This document shows, piece after piece, positions 16,750-25,012 of a DNA stretch of 64,000 bases (position 1 is its first letter; every line of letters starts with the position of its first letter). The position numbers and the translations under genes are program-made. Below the pieces are notes generated by a model. That model did no database searches and was not told where the DNA came from. It saw nothing but the letters and a program-made list of their open reading frames with translations. Origin of the DNA: Bacteroidales bacterium (lineage in GTDB: Bacteria > Bacteroidota > Bacteroidia > Bacteroidales > F082); assembly GCA_017632935.1 (NCBI GenBank), contig JAGBQJ010000037.1, positions 1 through 64,000 of the forward strand. The letters run 5' to 3'.

Positions 16750-18543
16750 ATGAATCCAATTAAGGTAGAGCAGAATGCGGTAGATGAAGTCAGAGCTTGC
16801 TTTGACGATTGTGATAGAATACTCGCTGGAGTTCAAACTAACGATAAAACTATTGCTTGGGATGGACATTTGTATCTTTTTAATGATTCAAGTTGTAGAA
16901 AAGATTCATTTTATGCTAAAATTCCCGTTCAAGTTAAAGGGGTGAGCTGTTTGGAAAAGCATCCCGATAATATTAATTACTCCATTGACATCGCTGATCT
17001 TAAAGCATATAAAGATGATGGTATAGCATTTTTTGTGGTTTATATAAATAAAAGAATTAAAACGGTGTATTATGTGCTTCTTGCCCCAATCGAAATCAAA
17101 GCCATATTATCAACATGTTCTGAACAAAACAGCAAATCCGTTTCATTAAAGAAACTGGATTGCTCAAATTCAAATGAATTGGACTTGTTGTTTAGAGTTT
17201 TTTATGATGATTGTAAACGTCAAAAGAGTGTAGTGGATCAACCTATCTTATCTTTTGAGAATTTGAAGGATTTGGGAAATCCAAAATTGACAATTTATGG
17301 TTTTACTTCAAGTGAGCTGGCGAATATACCAAGAGCATTAGCAAAAAAAGATGCTTTCGTCTATGCAAATATTGAGAACGGGACGATAAACTATCTTTAT
17401 CCAGTTGGCACGTCTAGATGTGCCATAGCAATTACACAGGAATGTAAAAAGCCAGTCTGTATTGGTGGTAAGAAGTACTATGATAGCTATTCGCTAACTA
17501 ATAAAAGAGAAGGAGACGTCGTTGCAATAGGGAAGTGCCTGTTCATTACAATGCTTGATAATGATGTGCAGAATCTTCATGTTAAAGCAGATTTTGATGT
17601 TACTAGATACAATTTATCTGAAGCTATTAATGCGTTGGGTTTTTTGTTGGCATTATCCTCAAATAAACACCTCTCTATTGGCAGTTGTGACTTGAATATG
17701 GATCAGGAAAAAGGTAGTGGGGTTGATATGTTGGCGGGTTTGTCGGATTTGCAAGGATTGCAAACAAGGCTTGTGAAATTGAAAAAAGCCTTGGATGTTT
17801 TGCATGTCAAGGATGATCTTGATTTGAAATTGTTGAAGAAAGATTCAGATAGACTTATTGATGTTCTGATTGCTGCTTTTGTTGAAAATAAAGACGTAAT
17901 CGAGAAACAAAATGTGGGGTTTATTACTGAAATTGGGTTGTGTAATATCAATATTTTGGTATTGGCAGCAAAAACGGGGAAAAACACCTATCATCTGTAT
18001 GACTTTTTTAATTGTCCTTTTGATTTACATGGGTCGTATGGCGATGATAAGGTCTTTCCCATAACGCCATATGCTATTCTTGACAAGGACAAAATTCTCA
18101 AGTATTCCAATATTGACTACTCTGATATTCTTTCTTCTTTTAAAGCGATCATGAATAATAATCCTAAGTGTTTTCATATTGCTAATACCGTGGGATTATA
18201 TTTACTCCTCGCATATGATGAACAACCAACGAAGAATGAAATACTGATTAAGACCGCTAAAGAAGTGTTTGATTGGTTGTATGAGGTTGAGGATGATGAA
18301 CTATCGAAATTGTCTAGCAGACTCAATGTTCTTCAAATAAAAAAGCGGTTAGGGCCGTTAGGTGATTCTGAAAAGGAAGAACTTTACGAAATCGCTGAAA
18401 ACACAGAATCAGATGATGTAAAATTTGCTGCATATCTGCTTTTTGATGAACAAACACATGCTATGAGGTTTTTCAATAAACTAAATGGTGATGTACAGAG
18501 TTTTTATCGAACTTTGCCAATATTTCATTTTGTAAAAGAATAA
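16750..18543 (+). CDS. DUF4365-like PD-(D/E)XK protein fused to a large unknown C-terminal region
   Basis: A 597-residue, AT-rich gene tightly coupled to the RloA/RloB pair. The first ~125 residues look like DUF4365, a PD-(D/E)XK nuclease-like domain: WDGHLYLF with Asp38, then IPVQVKG with Gln61 and Lys63, followed by alternating strands ending YYVLLAPIEIK. The remaining ~470 residues match nothing I recognise; they include a TPR-like helical tail from about residue 430. I infer a third component or accessory effector of the AbiL-like module. Alternative: an independent defence gene that happens to be adjacent. Confidence 0.6.
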   Translation: MNPIKVEQNAVDEVRACFDDCDRILAGVQTNDKTIAWDGHLYLFNDSSCRKDSFYAKIPVQVKGVSCLEKHPDNINYSIDIADLKAYKDDGIAFFVVYINKRIKTVYYVLLAPIEIKAILSTCSEQNSKSVSLKKLDCSNSNELDLLFRVFYDDCKRQKSVVDQPILSFENLKDLGNPKLTIYGFTSSELANIPRALAKKDAFVYANIENGTINYLYPVGTSRCAIAITQECKKPVCIGGKKYYDSYSLTNKREGDVVAIGKCLFITMLDNDVQNLHVKADFDVTRYNLSEAINALGFLLALSSNKHLSIGSCDLNMDQEKGSGVDMLAGLSDLQGLQTRLVKLKKALDVLHVKDDLDLKLLKKDSDRLIDVLIAAFVENKDVIEKQNVGFITEIGLCNINILVLAAKTGKNTYHLYDFFNCPFDLHGSYGDDKVFPITPYAILDKDKILKYSNIDYSDILSSFKAIMNNNPKCFHIANTVGLYLLLAYDEQPTKNEILIKTAKEVFDWLYEVEDDELSKLSSRLNVLQIKKRLGPLGDSEKEELYEIAENTESDDVKFAAYLLFDEQTHAMRFFNKLNGDVQSFYRTLPIFHFVKE

Positions 18544-18555
18544 ACACACAAATAT

Positions 18556-20547
18556 ATGGACAAACTAAAAATGCAAACCCACAACATCGTGGACGAAAAC
18601 ATAAAGAAAATAGCCGAACTCTTCCCCAACTGCCTCACCGAGCGCCTCGACGAGAACGGGAAGCCGGAAGTGTCCATAGACTTCGACCAGCTCCGGCAGG
18701 AACTCTCGAAGGACATCGTGGAAGGCCCCGAGGAACGCTACCAGTTCACCTGGCCCGACAAGCGCAACGCCATCCGCCTCGCCAACGCGCCGACCACCGA
18801 CACGCTGCGCCCCTGCCGCGAGGAGAGCGTCGATTTCGACAACACGCAAAACCTCTACATCGAGGGCGACAACCTCGAAGTGCTGAAGCTGCTGCGCGAG
18901 AACTACCTCGGCAAGGTGAAGATGATTTACATAGACCCGCCCTACAACACGGGCAACGACTTTGTGTATAACGACGACTTCGCCCAGACCGCCGGTGACT
19001 ATGTACACAACAGCGGGCAGGAGGACGAGGAGGGCAACCGCCTCGTGGCTAACACCGAGAGCAATGGCCGCTTCCACACCGACTGGCTCAATATGATTTA
19101 TCCGCGCCTGAAAGTGGCGAAGGAATTGCTGAGCGAGGATGGGGCAGTCTTTATCAGCATAGATGATATTGAACTTGATAACCTTCGAAAGATTGGTGAT
19201 GAAATATTTGGTTCAAAAAACTTTTTGGCGACTCTAACTCGAAGGACAAAAGTTGGTGGTGGAAGTGCAGCAAAACATTTTGCAATAGAAAACGATTTCA
19301 TCCTAGTTTATGCGAAAAAGGAAGAAGTCTTGGGCCCTTTGTTTGCTCCTTTTGATGAGAAATATGCTAAGCGATATGCATATGAGGACGAGAAAGGAAG
19401 ATACTTTTGGGATACTATGGAACGATCATGTACGGCAACTATTCCATATAAAATCCAGGCTCCCGATGGTACTATGCTTGATGGGAAATGGTTTAGGAGC
19501 GAAGAAAGATTCAAAAAGGATTTGGAGGAGGGGGAGGTTAGGTTTTTGAAGAAGAATGATGGTTTTTGGTCTGTTCAATTTAAACAAAGAATGGCAGAGG
19601 GCAAAAAGATACGGTCAATTCTTGGTGAAAATGAGTTTAAGTCAACTCCACAAGATTTTCAAGATATAGGACTGAATAATAATATTTTCTCATTTCCTAA
19701 GCCTGTGTTTCTTTTACGATACCTTGTTCAATCTATGGTGAAAAATGATGAAATAGTGTTGGATTTCTTTTCTGGTTCAGCGACAACTGCCCATGCTGTA
19801 ATGAGGCTTAATTCAGAGGATGGAGGGACTCGTAAATATATTATGGTGCAAATCCCTGAAAAAACAAGAGAAAAGAGCGAGGCTTGGGAAGTTGGTTTCG
19901 ATAATATTTGTGAAATAGGGAAAGAACGAATTAGGTATGCAGGGAAAAGTATTATCTCAAATCTACGGATTTATGCAAAGGGTATGCAAGCGGGACTTGA
20001 ACAGATGATAAAAGATAGTTTTAATGAATCGACACAATTGTCAATAATGGATCAATCAAATGAAATATCAAAAGATGATATACACAAGCAGATATTGGAG
20101 AAGAAGGAGAGATTGGAAAAACTAAATCAGAGAATTGAATCGTTAGATTTTGGTTTCCGCGTGCTGAAGCTCGACAGCTCCAACATGCAGGATGTGTATT
20201 ACTCGCCCGAGCAGTTCAACGAGAACCTGCTCTTCGAGGACAATATCAAGCACGACCGCACCGACGAGGACCTGCTCTTCCAAGCCATGATAGAGCTTGG
20301 CATCGAGCTTTCGGCCAAGATAGAGCAACGCGAAATCGCCGGCAAGACCGTCTGGAGCGTCGCCGACAACTACCTCATGGCCTGCTTCGACAAGGACGTG
20401 AACGAGACCGCCATCACCGAAATCGCCCGCCAAAAACCATACTACTTCGTCATGCGCGACAGCAGCCTGGCCACCGACAACGTGGCAGACAACTTTGAGC
20501 AGATTTGGGAGGAGTATAGTAAGGAGACGGTAAGGAAGATATTGTAA
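18556..20547 (+). CDS. mod: Type III restriction-modification methyltransferase (Mod), adenine-specific
   Basis: A 663-residue beta-class N6-adenine methyltransferase. Motif IV reads IDPPYNTGND at about residue 126 and the SAM-binding motif I reads LDFFSGSATTAHAV near residue 402, in the DPPY-before-FxGxx order typical of type III Mod. The target-recognition region lies between. Base composition is strongly mosaic: GC-rich at both ends (to about 19130 and from about 20150), AT-rich between, suggesting replacement of the specificity region by recombination. It pairs with Res at 21815, from which it is separated by a Fic gene. Confidence 0.9.
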   Translation: MDKLKMQTHNIVDENIKKIAELFPNCLTERLDENGKPEVSIDFDQLRQELSKDIVEGPEERYQFTWPDKRNAIRLANAPTTDTLRPCREESVDFDNTQNLYIEGDNLEVLKLLRENYLGKVKMIYIDPPYNTGNDFVYNDDFAQTAGDYVHNSGQEDEEGNRLVANTESNGRFHTDWLNMIYPRLKVAKELLSEDGAVFISIDDIELDNLRKIGDEIFGSKNFLATLTRRTKVGGGSAAKHFAIENDFILVYAKKEEVLGPLFAPFDEKYAKRYAYEDEKGRYFWDTMERSCTATIPYKIQAPDGTMLDGKWFRSEERFKKDLEEGEVRFLKKNDGFWSVQFKQRMAEGKKIRSILGENEFKSTPQDFQDIGLNNNIFSFPKPVFLLRYLVQSMVKNDEIVLDFFSGSATTAHAVMRLNSEDGGTRKYIMVQIPEKTREKSEAWEVGFDNICEIGKERIRYAGKSIISNLRIYAKGMQAGLEQMIKDSFNESTQLSIMDQSNEISKDDIHKQILEKKERLEKLNQRIESLDFGFRVLKLDSSNMQDVYYSPEQFNENLLFEDNIKHDRTDEDLLFQAMIELGIELSAKIEQREIAGKTVWSVADNYLMACFDKDVNETAITEIARQKPYYFVMRDSSLATDNVADNFEQIWEEYSKETVRKIL

Positions 20548-20598
20548 AAATGTTGGCAGAAAGGTTGTAATGATGCAACCTTTCTGCCAACATTTTTT
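20547..20598 (+). terminator. Strong rho-independent terminator after mod
   Basis: About 21 bp of perfect stem (AATGTTGGCAGAAAGGTTG, 20549-20567, against its complement 20576-20594) capped by an 8-nt loop and followed by a T6 run. It isolates mod from the downstream Fic and res genes. Confidence 0.92.
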
Positions 20599-20659
20599 GA
20601 AAAATCATGAAAAACAACAAAGAAAATAAAGAGATGCGTTCAATTCAAGGAAAAAATTC

Positions 20660-20667
20660 TAATTTTG
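20660..20667 (+). promoter_or_regulatory. -7 promoter box of the Fic gene
   Basis: TAATTTTG, about 65 bases before the Fic start. Confidence 0.65.
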
Positions 20668-20674
20668 CCGCTTT

Positions 20675-20710
20675 AAGGTGGCAGGCTGCCACCTTGCAAG
20701 GTGTTTTTTG
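20675..20710 (+). promoter_or_regulatory. Leader hairpin with T-run (possible attenuator)
   Basis: AAGGTGGCA (20675-20683) pairs with TGCCACCTT (20687-20695) and is followed by GCAAGGTG and a T6 run. It lies between the promoter and the Fic start, so it could terminate transcription early. Confidence 0.5.
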
Positions 20711-20732
20711 AATTTTTTAGATAGTTTGAAAT

Positions 20733-21809
20733 ATGGCAAAAGAAAAACTGACCGAATTGTTTGAACGCTGGGAGTCGCTTCAGCCTTTAAGCGAAACACA
20801 GCAAAGTAGCTTGAGTCGGCGTTTTACTGTTGAGTATAACTACAACAGCAATCATATTGAAGGCAATACGCTAACCTACGGACAGACGGAGCTTTTGTTG
20901 ATGTTTGGCGCAGTAAGCGGTGAGGGTCATCTTCAGGATTTCACGGAGATGAAGGCCAGTCAGGTAGGGCTGGAAATGATGAGCCAAGCAGTAAAGGAGG
21001 GTAATATGCCAATGACCCAGCATTTCATCCGTACGCTCCATAAGACGCTTTTACGCGAGGACTACACCGTATATCGCAATCTGCCAGGCGGACAGCAGAC
21101 CAGTTATGTGATACATGCTGGTCAGTATAAGACGCGTCCCAATAGCGTAATCACCCGATATGGAGACCGCTTCGAGTATGCCTCGCCAGAAGAGACTCCT
21201 GCACTGATGTCAGACCTTGTCAATTGGTATAACGATGCCGAGCAGTCCAGGAAATATTCGGTGGTGGAGCTGGCCGCATTGTTTCATTATCGCTATATCC
21301 GTATTCACCCGTTTGAGGATGGCAACGGAAGAATCGCCCGACTGATGGTTAACTACATTCTGGCGCGTCATGGATGGCCTATGATTGTGGTGAGGAGCAG
21401 AAAAAAACAGGACTATCTGGAGGCATTGCATAAGACAGATATAGTGGTAGGGTCGGTGCCTTCCGAGGGAGCTCATGCAAGCCTTACCAAGATAAAGCAT
21501 TTCGTAAAATATTTCACAAAATTGGTGGAGGACGAACTGGCATATAATATCGCATTTGTTGAAAACAAAGACGAAACTGTGTGGTGGTACGATGGCGAGA
21601 TGCTATCGTTTAAGACACCCAATGCGGCAAAGATTCTTGGAATACTAAACAACGACCCCTACGCCACCTACCCAAGTATCGCTGAAAAAATTGGTATCAA
21701 TGTGTCGGCCATACGGAAATTGATGGATGGCATGGTGGAGAAAGGCTATATCCAACGTCGCGATACAGACAAATCGTGGCTTGTATTGGCCACGTCAGTC
21801 ATAAAGTAG
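20733..21809 (+). CDS. Fic family protein (AMP-transferase) with self-inhibitory motif
   Basis: A 358-residue Fic-domain protein that would transfer AMP (or another nucleotide) to a protein hydroxyl. The active site HPFEDGNGRIAR begins at His192. An N-terminal SNHIEGN (residues 39-45) matches the class II inhibitory motif (S/T)xxxE(G/N), so it is self-inhibited by its own helix. The C terminus is a winged-helix-like DNA-binding segment (YPSIAEKIGINVSAIRKLMDGMV in part), suggesting autoregulation. It sits between mod and res with its own promoter and leader. Target unknown. Confidence 0.9.
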   Translation: MAKEKLTELFERWESLQPLSETQQSSLSRRFTVEYNYNSNHIEGNTLTYGQTELLLMFGAVSGEGHLQDFTEMKASQVGLEMMSQAVKEGNMPMTQHFIRTLHKTLLREDYTVYRNLPGGQQTSYVIHAGQYKTRPNSVITRYGDRFEYASPEETPALMSDLVNWYNDAEQSRKYSVVELAALFHYRYIRIHPFEDGNGRIARLMVNYILARHGWPMIVVRSRKKQDYLEALHKTDIVVGSVPSEGAHASLTKIKHFVKYFTKLVEDELAYNIAFVENKDETVWWYDGEMLSFKTPNAAKILGILNNDPYATYPSIAEKIGINVSAIRKLMDGMVEKGYIQRRDTDKSWLVLATSVIK

Positions 21810-21814
21810 TTGTT

Positions 21815-24800
21815 ATGAAATTCAAATTCAAAATACAGCAATACCAGACCGATGCGGTGGAAAGCACGGTGAGCGTGTTCGCAGGACAACCCTCGAAGAC
21901 CAATGCGCAGTACCGCCGCGACTTAGGCAAGCAGAAACAGCAGCTGAAGGCCGAGTTTGAGGAGGACTATGTGGGCTACCGCAATGCCGATGTGGAACTC
22001 AACGCCAGCCAGCTGTTGGAGAACATCCACCATCAGCAGGTGCAGAACGACATCCCGCTGAGCAAGTCCTTAACGGCCACCAACGGCCTCGGTGCCTGCT
22101 CGTTGGATGTGGAGATGGAGACGGGCACGGGCAAGACCTACGTCTATATCAAGACCATGTTCGAGATGAACAAACGCTTCGGCTGGTCGAAGTTCATCGT
22201 GGTGGTACCCAGCATCGCCATTCGCGAAGGCGTCTATAAAAGCTTCACCATGCTGGAGGAGCATTTTATGGAACTCTACGGCAAGAAAGCCCGCTATTTC
22301 ATCTACAACAGTGCCAACCTCACCCAAATCGACTCGTTCAGCAGCGATGCCAGCATCAACGTGATGATTATCAACGTTCAAGCATTCAACACATCGTTCA
22401 AGGAAGGTGCGGCGAACAAGGAAGCGCGTATCATCTACTCCAAGCGCGACGATTTCCAAAGCCGTCGACCCATTGACGTTATTGCCGCCAACCGTCCCAT
22501 CATCATTATGGACGAGCCACAGAAGATGGAAGGCGAAGCCACGCAAAATGCATTGAAGAACTTCAAGCCGCTGTTTGTGCTTAACTATTCTGCCACCCAC
22601 AAGACTTCTCACAACTGCATCTATGCCCTCGATGCATACGATGCCTACAAGCGACGTTTGGTGAAGAAAATCCAGGTGAAGGGCATCACGGTACAGAACC
22701 TGTTAGGAACGCAAAGCTATATCTATTTCGACAGCATCATCCTTTCGAAGAACCATGCGCCCGTGGTCAGGCTTGAAATCGAGGTGAAAGGCGCCGCTGC
22801 CACCCGCCGACAACTTTGCAAGTTCGAGCAAGGCGATTCGCTGTTTGCCATTTCGCAACTTCCTGCCTACAAGGATTTTGTTATCACCGAGATCAACCCG
22901 CTGACCAACACGGTCTATTTCCAAAACGGCAAACAACTGCGTCAGGGCGAGGTGATGGGCGATGTCAGCGAAAAAGCCATCCAACTGATACAGATTCGGG
23001 AAACCATCAAGTCGCATTTCGAGAAAGAAAGAGCCTTGTTCCAGCAAGGTATCAAGACCCTTTCGCTGTTCTTCATCGACGAAGTGGCCAACTACAAGAG
23101 CTATGACGTGGACGGAAACGAGGTGCAAGGTCCGCTGTGGAAGATGTTTGAGGATGAATACAATCGCTATCTGAACGAGAACCTGACCCTCTTTGAGGAC
23201 GATTATCAGAGATACCTGCGCCGTTTTACCGCCGCGCAAGTACACAACGGCTATTTTTCCATTGACAAAAAAGGCCATTCGATTGACAGTGAGGTGAAAC
23301 GCGGCAAGGATACATCAGATGACATCTCGGCTTACGACCTGATTCTGAAAAACAAGGAACGCCTGTTGAGTTTCGATGAGCCAACACGATTCATCTTCTC
23401 CCATTCCGCCTTGCGCGAAGGTTGGGACAACCCCAATGTGTTCCAAATCTGCACCTTGCGTCACGCCAACTCCAGCACCGCCAAACGGCAGGAGGTAGGT
23501 CGCGGTTTGCGAATCTGCGTTGATAATGACGGCAACCGCATGGACAAAGAACGTTTGGGCGATGCCGTGCACGACACCAACAAACTGACCGTCATCGCCA
23601 ACGAAAACTACAGTTCTTTCGTTGATGCTTTGCAGAAGGAGACCAAAGACACCCTTCGTGAACGCCCGACACAAGCGACGGTCGATTACTTCAAAGGGGT
23701 TACCGTCAAAGTGGGCGAGGAGAAGCACACCATTTCGGAGCAAGAGGCTGCCAGCATCGTTAGCTATTTGTTCGACAACGACTATATTGATGAAAAGGGC
23801 AATATTCTGCAAGACTATCATACCGACATGGAAAAGGGTACTTTGGCCCCGATGAGCAAGAAATTGCAACCCATCGAAGAACAAGTCCACAAACTGATCC
23901 AAAGTATCTTTGATCCTGCCGCTTTGGAAGACATGGTGGAAGATGCCAACGGCAAGGCAGAAGTGGTGAACGAGCGTTTGAACGACAATGCCGAGAAGAA
24001 GGAATTCAAAGCCTTGTGGAACGAAATCAACCATCGCTATGTCTATACGGTGCATTACGACAGCGAAGAACTGATTCAGAAAGCCATTGCCGCCATCAAT
24101 AGTGAGTTGAATGTCACGCAGTTGAAGTATGTAGTGACCACAGGCACGCAGGGTGATGACGAGTTGGATTTCACTGGCGAGCAAAGCACCCGTACAAAGG
24201 AGATGCGTGATGTGTCAACCAGTAATGTGCCTTACGATTTGGTGGGCGACATCGCCAAAGCAGCCACATTGACCCGCCGCACGGTCACCCGCATTCTGAA
24301 GGGCATTCAGCGGTCGAAGTTGTACATGTTCAAGAATAACCCTGAAGAATTCATTCGCAAGGTGAGCCATATCATCCGTGAGCAGAAAGCCACGATGATT
24401 GTGGAACACATCAGCTACAACCGTACGGAAAACCAATACGATTCCGACATCTTCACTAAAGAGAAGAGCCGCCAAACCGTGGATAAAGCTTACGAAGCCA
24501 AGAAGCACATCCTCGATTATGTGTTCCCCGACAGCCAAGGCGAGCGCGCTTTTGCCGAAGATTTGGACAAAGCGGAAGAAGTCTGTGTCTATGCCAAATT
24601 GCCGAGGTCGTTCCAGATCCCGACACCCGTAGGCAACTACGCTCCCGACTGGGCCATCGCCTTCAACGACAACATGGGCGTCAAACATGTATTCTTTATC
24701 GCCGAGACCAAAGGCTCGATGGATTCCATGCAGTTGAAAGGCGTGGAAAAGGCGAAGATTGACTGCGCCAAGAAGCTGTTCAACAATGTCTCAACCAGTC

Positions 24801-24865
24801 AGGTGAGATATGGTTGTGTGGATTCCTACGGAAGTTTGTTGGAAGTGATGAAGGGGATGGAGTGA
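21815..24865 (+). CDS. res: Type III restriction endonuclease (Res)
   Basis: A 1016-residue SF2 helicase-nuclease that, with Mod, cuts unmodified DNA after ATP-driven search. Walker A is METGTGKTY near residue 99, motif II is MDEPQKM near residue 232, motif III is NYSATHK, motif VI is RQEVGRGLRI, and a C-terminal PD-(D/E)XK nuclease is visible as YAPDWAIAF and FIAETKGSM about 30 residues later. The start at 21815 (MKFKFKIQQYQTDAV) is preferred over an upstream one that would overlap the Fic gene. No promoter is visible between Fic and res, so res transcription probably depends on the Fic promoter. Confidence 0.92.
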   Translation: MKFKFKIQQYQTDAVESTVSVFAGQPSKTNAQYRRDLGKQKQQLKAEFEEDYVGYRNADVELNASQLLENIHHQQVQNDIPLSKSLTATNGLGACSLDVEMETGTGKTYVYIKTMFEMNKRFGWSKFIVVVPSIAIREGVYKSFTMLEEHFMELYGKKARYFIYNSANLTQIDSFSSDASINVMIINVQAFNTSFKEGAANKEARIIYSKRDDFQSRRPIDVIAANRPIIIMDEPQKMEGEATQNALKNFKPLFVLNYSATHKTSHNCIYALDAYDAYKRRLVKKIQVKGITVQNLLGTQSYIYFDSIILSKNHAPVVRLEIEVKGAAATRRQLCKFEQGDSLFAISQLPAYKDFVITEINPLTNTVYFQNGKQLRQGEVMGDVSEKAIQLIQIRETIKSHFEKERALFQQGIKTLSLFFIDEVANYKSYDVDGNEVQGPLWKMFEDEYNRYLNENLTLFEDDYQRYLRRFTAAQVHNGYFSIDKKGHSIDSEVKRGKDTSDDISAYDLILKNKERLLSFDEPTRFIFSHSALREGWDNPNVFQICTLRHANSSTAKRQEVGRGLRICVDNDGNRMDKERLGDAVHDTNKLTVIANENYSSFVDALQKETKDTLRERPTQATVDYFKGVTVKVGEEKHTISEQEAASIVSYLFDNDYIDEKGNILQDYHTDMEKGTLAPMSKKLQPIEEQVHKLIQSIFDPAALEDMVEDANGKAEVVNERLNDNAEKKEFKALWNEINHRYVYTVHYDSEELIQKAIAAINSELNVTQLKYVVTTGTQGDDELDFTGEQSTRTKEMRDVSTSNVPYDLVGDIAKAATLTRRTVTRILKGIQRSKLYMFKNNPEEFIRKVSHIIREQKATMIVEHISYNRTENQYDSDIFTKEKSRQTVDKAYEAKKHILDYVFPDSQGERAFAEDLDKAEEVCVYAKLPRSFQIPTPVGNYAPDWAIAFNDNMGVKHVFFIAETKGSMDSMQLKGVEKAKIDCAKKLFNNVSTSQVRYGCVDSYGSLLEVMKGME

Positions 24866-24979
24866 TTCTCTGTTCCTCATGGCTAGCCTAAATATGGCAT
24901 GTTTACCGAAGCTTGCTAATTATCTATGAGTGCAGGTCATTTAGCAAAAGATTGATTTTGATTTTACTGGTATTTTTTG

Positions 24980-24987
24980 TAATTTTG
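24980..24987 (+). promoter_or_regulatory. -7 promoter box of the cation antiporter
   Basis: TAATTTTG, 25 bases before the start at 25013. Confidence 0.65.
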
Positions 24988-25012
24988 CAAACTCATAAAA
25001 CAGACAGTCTTT

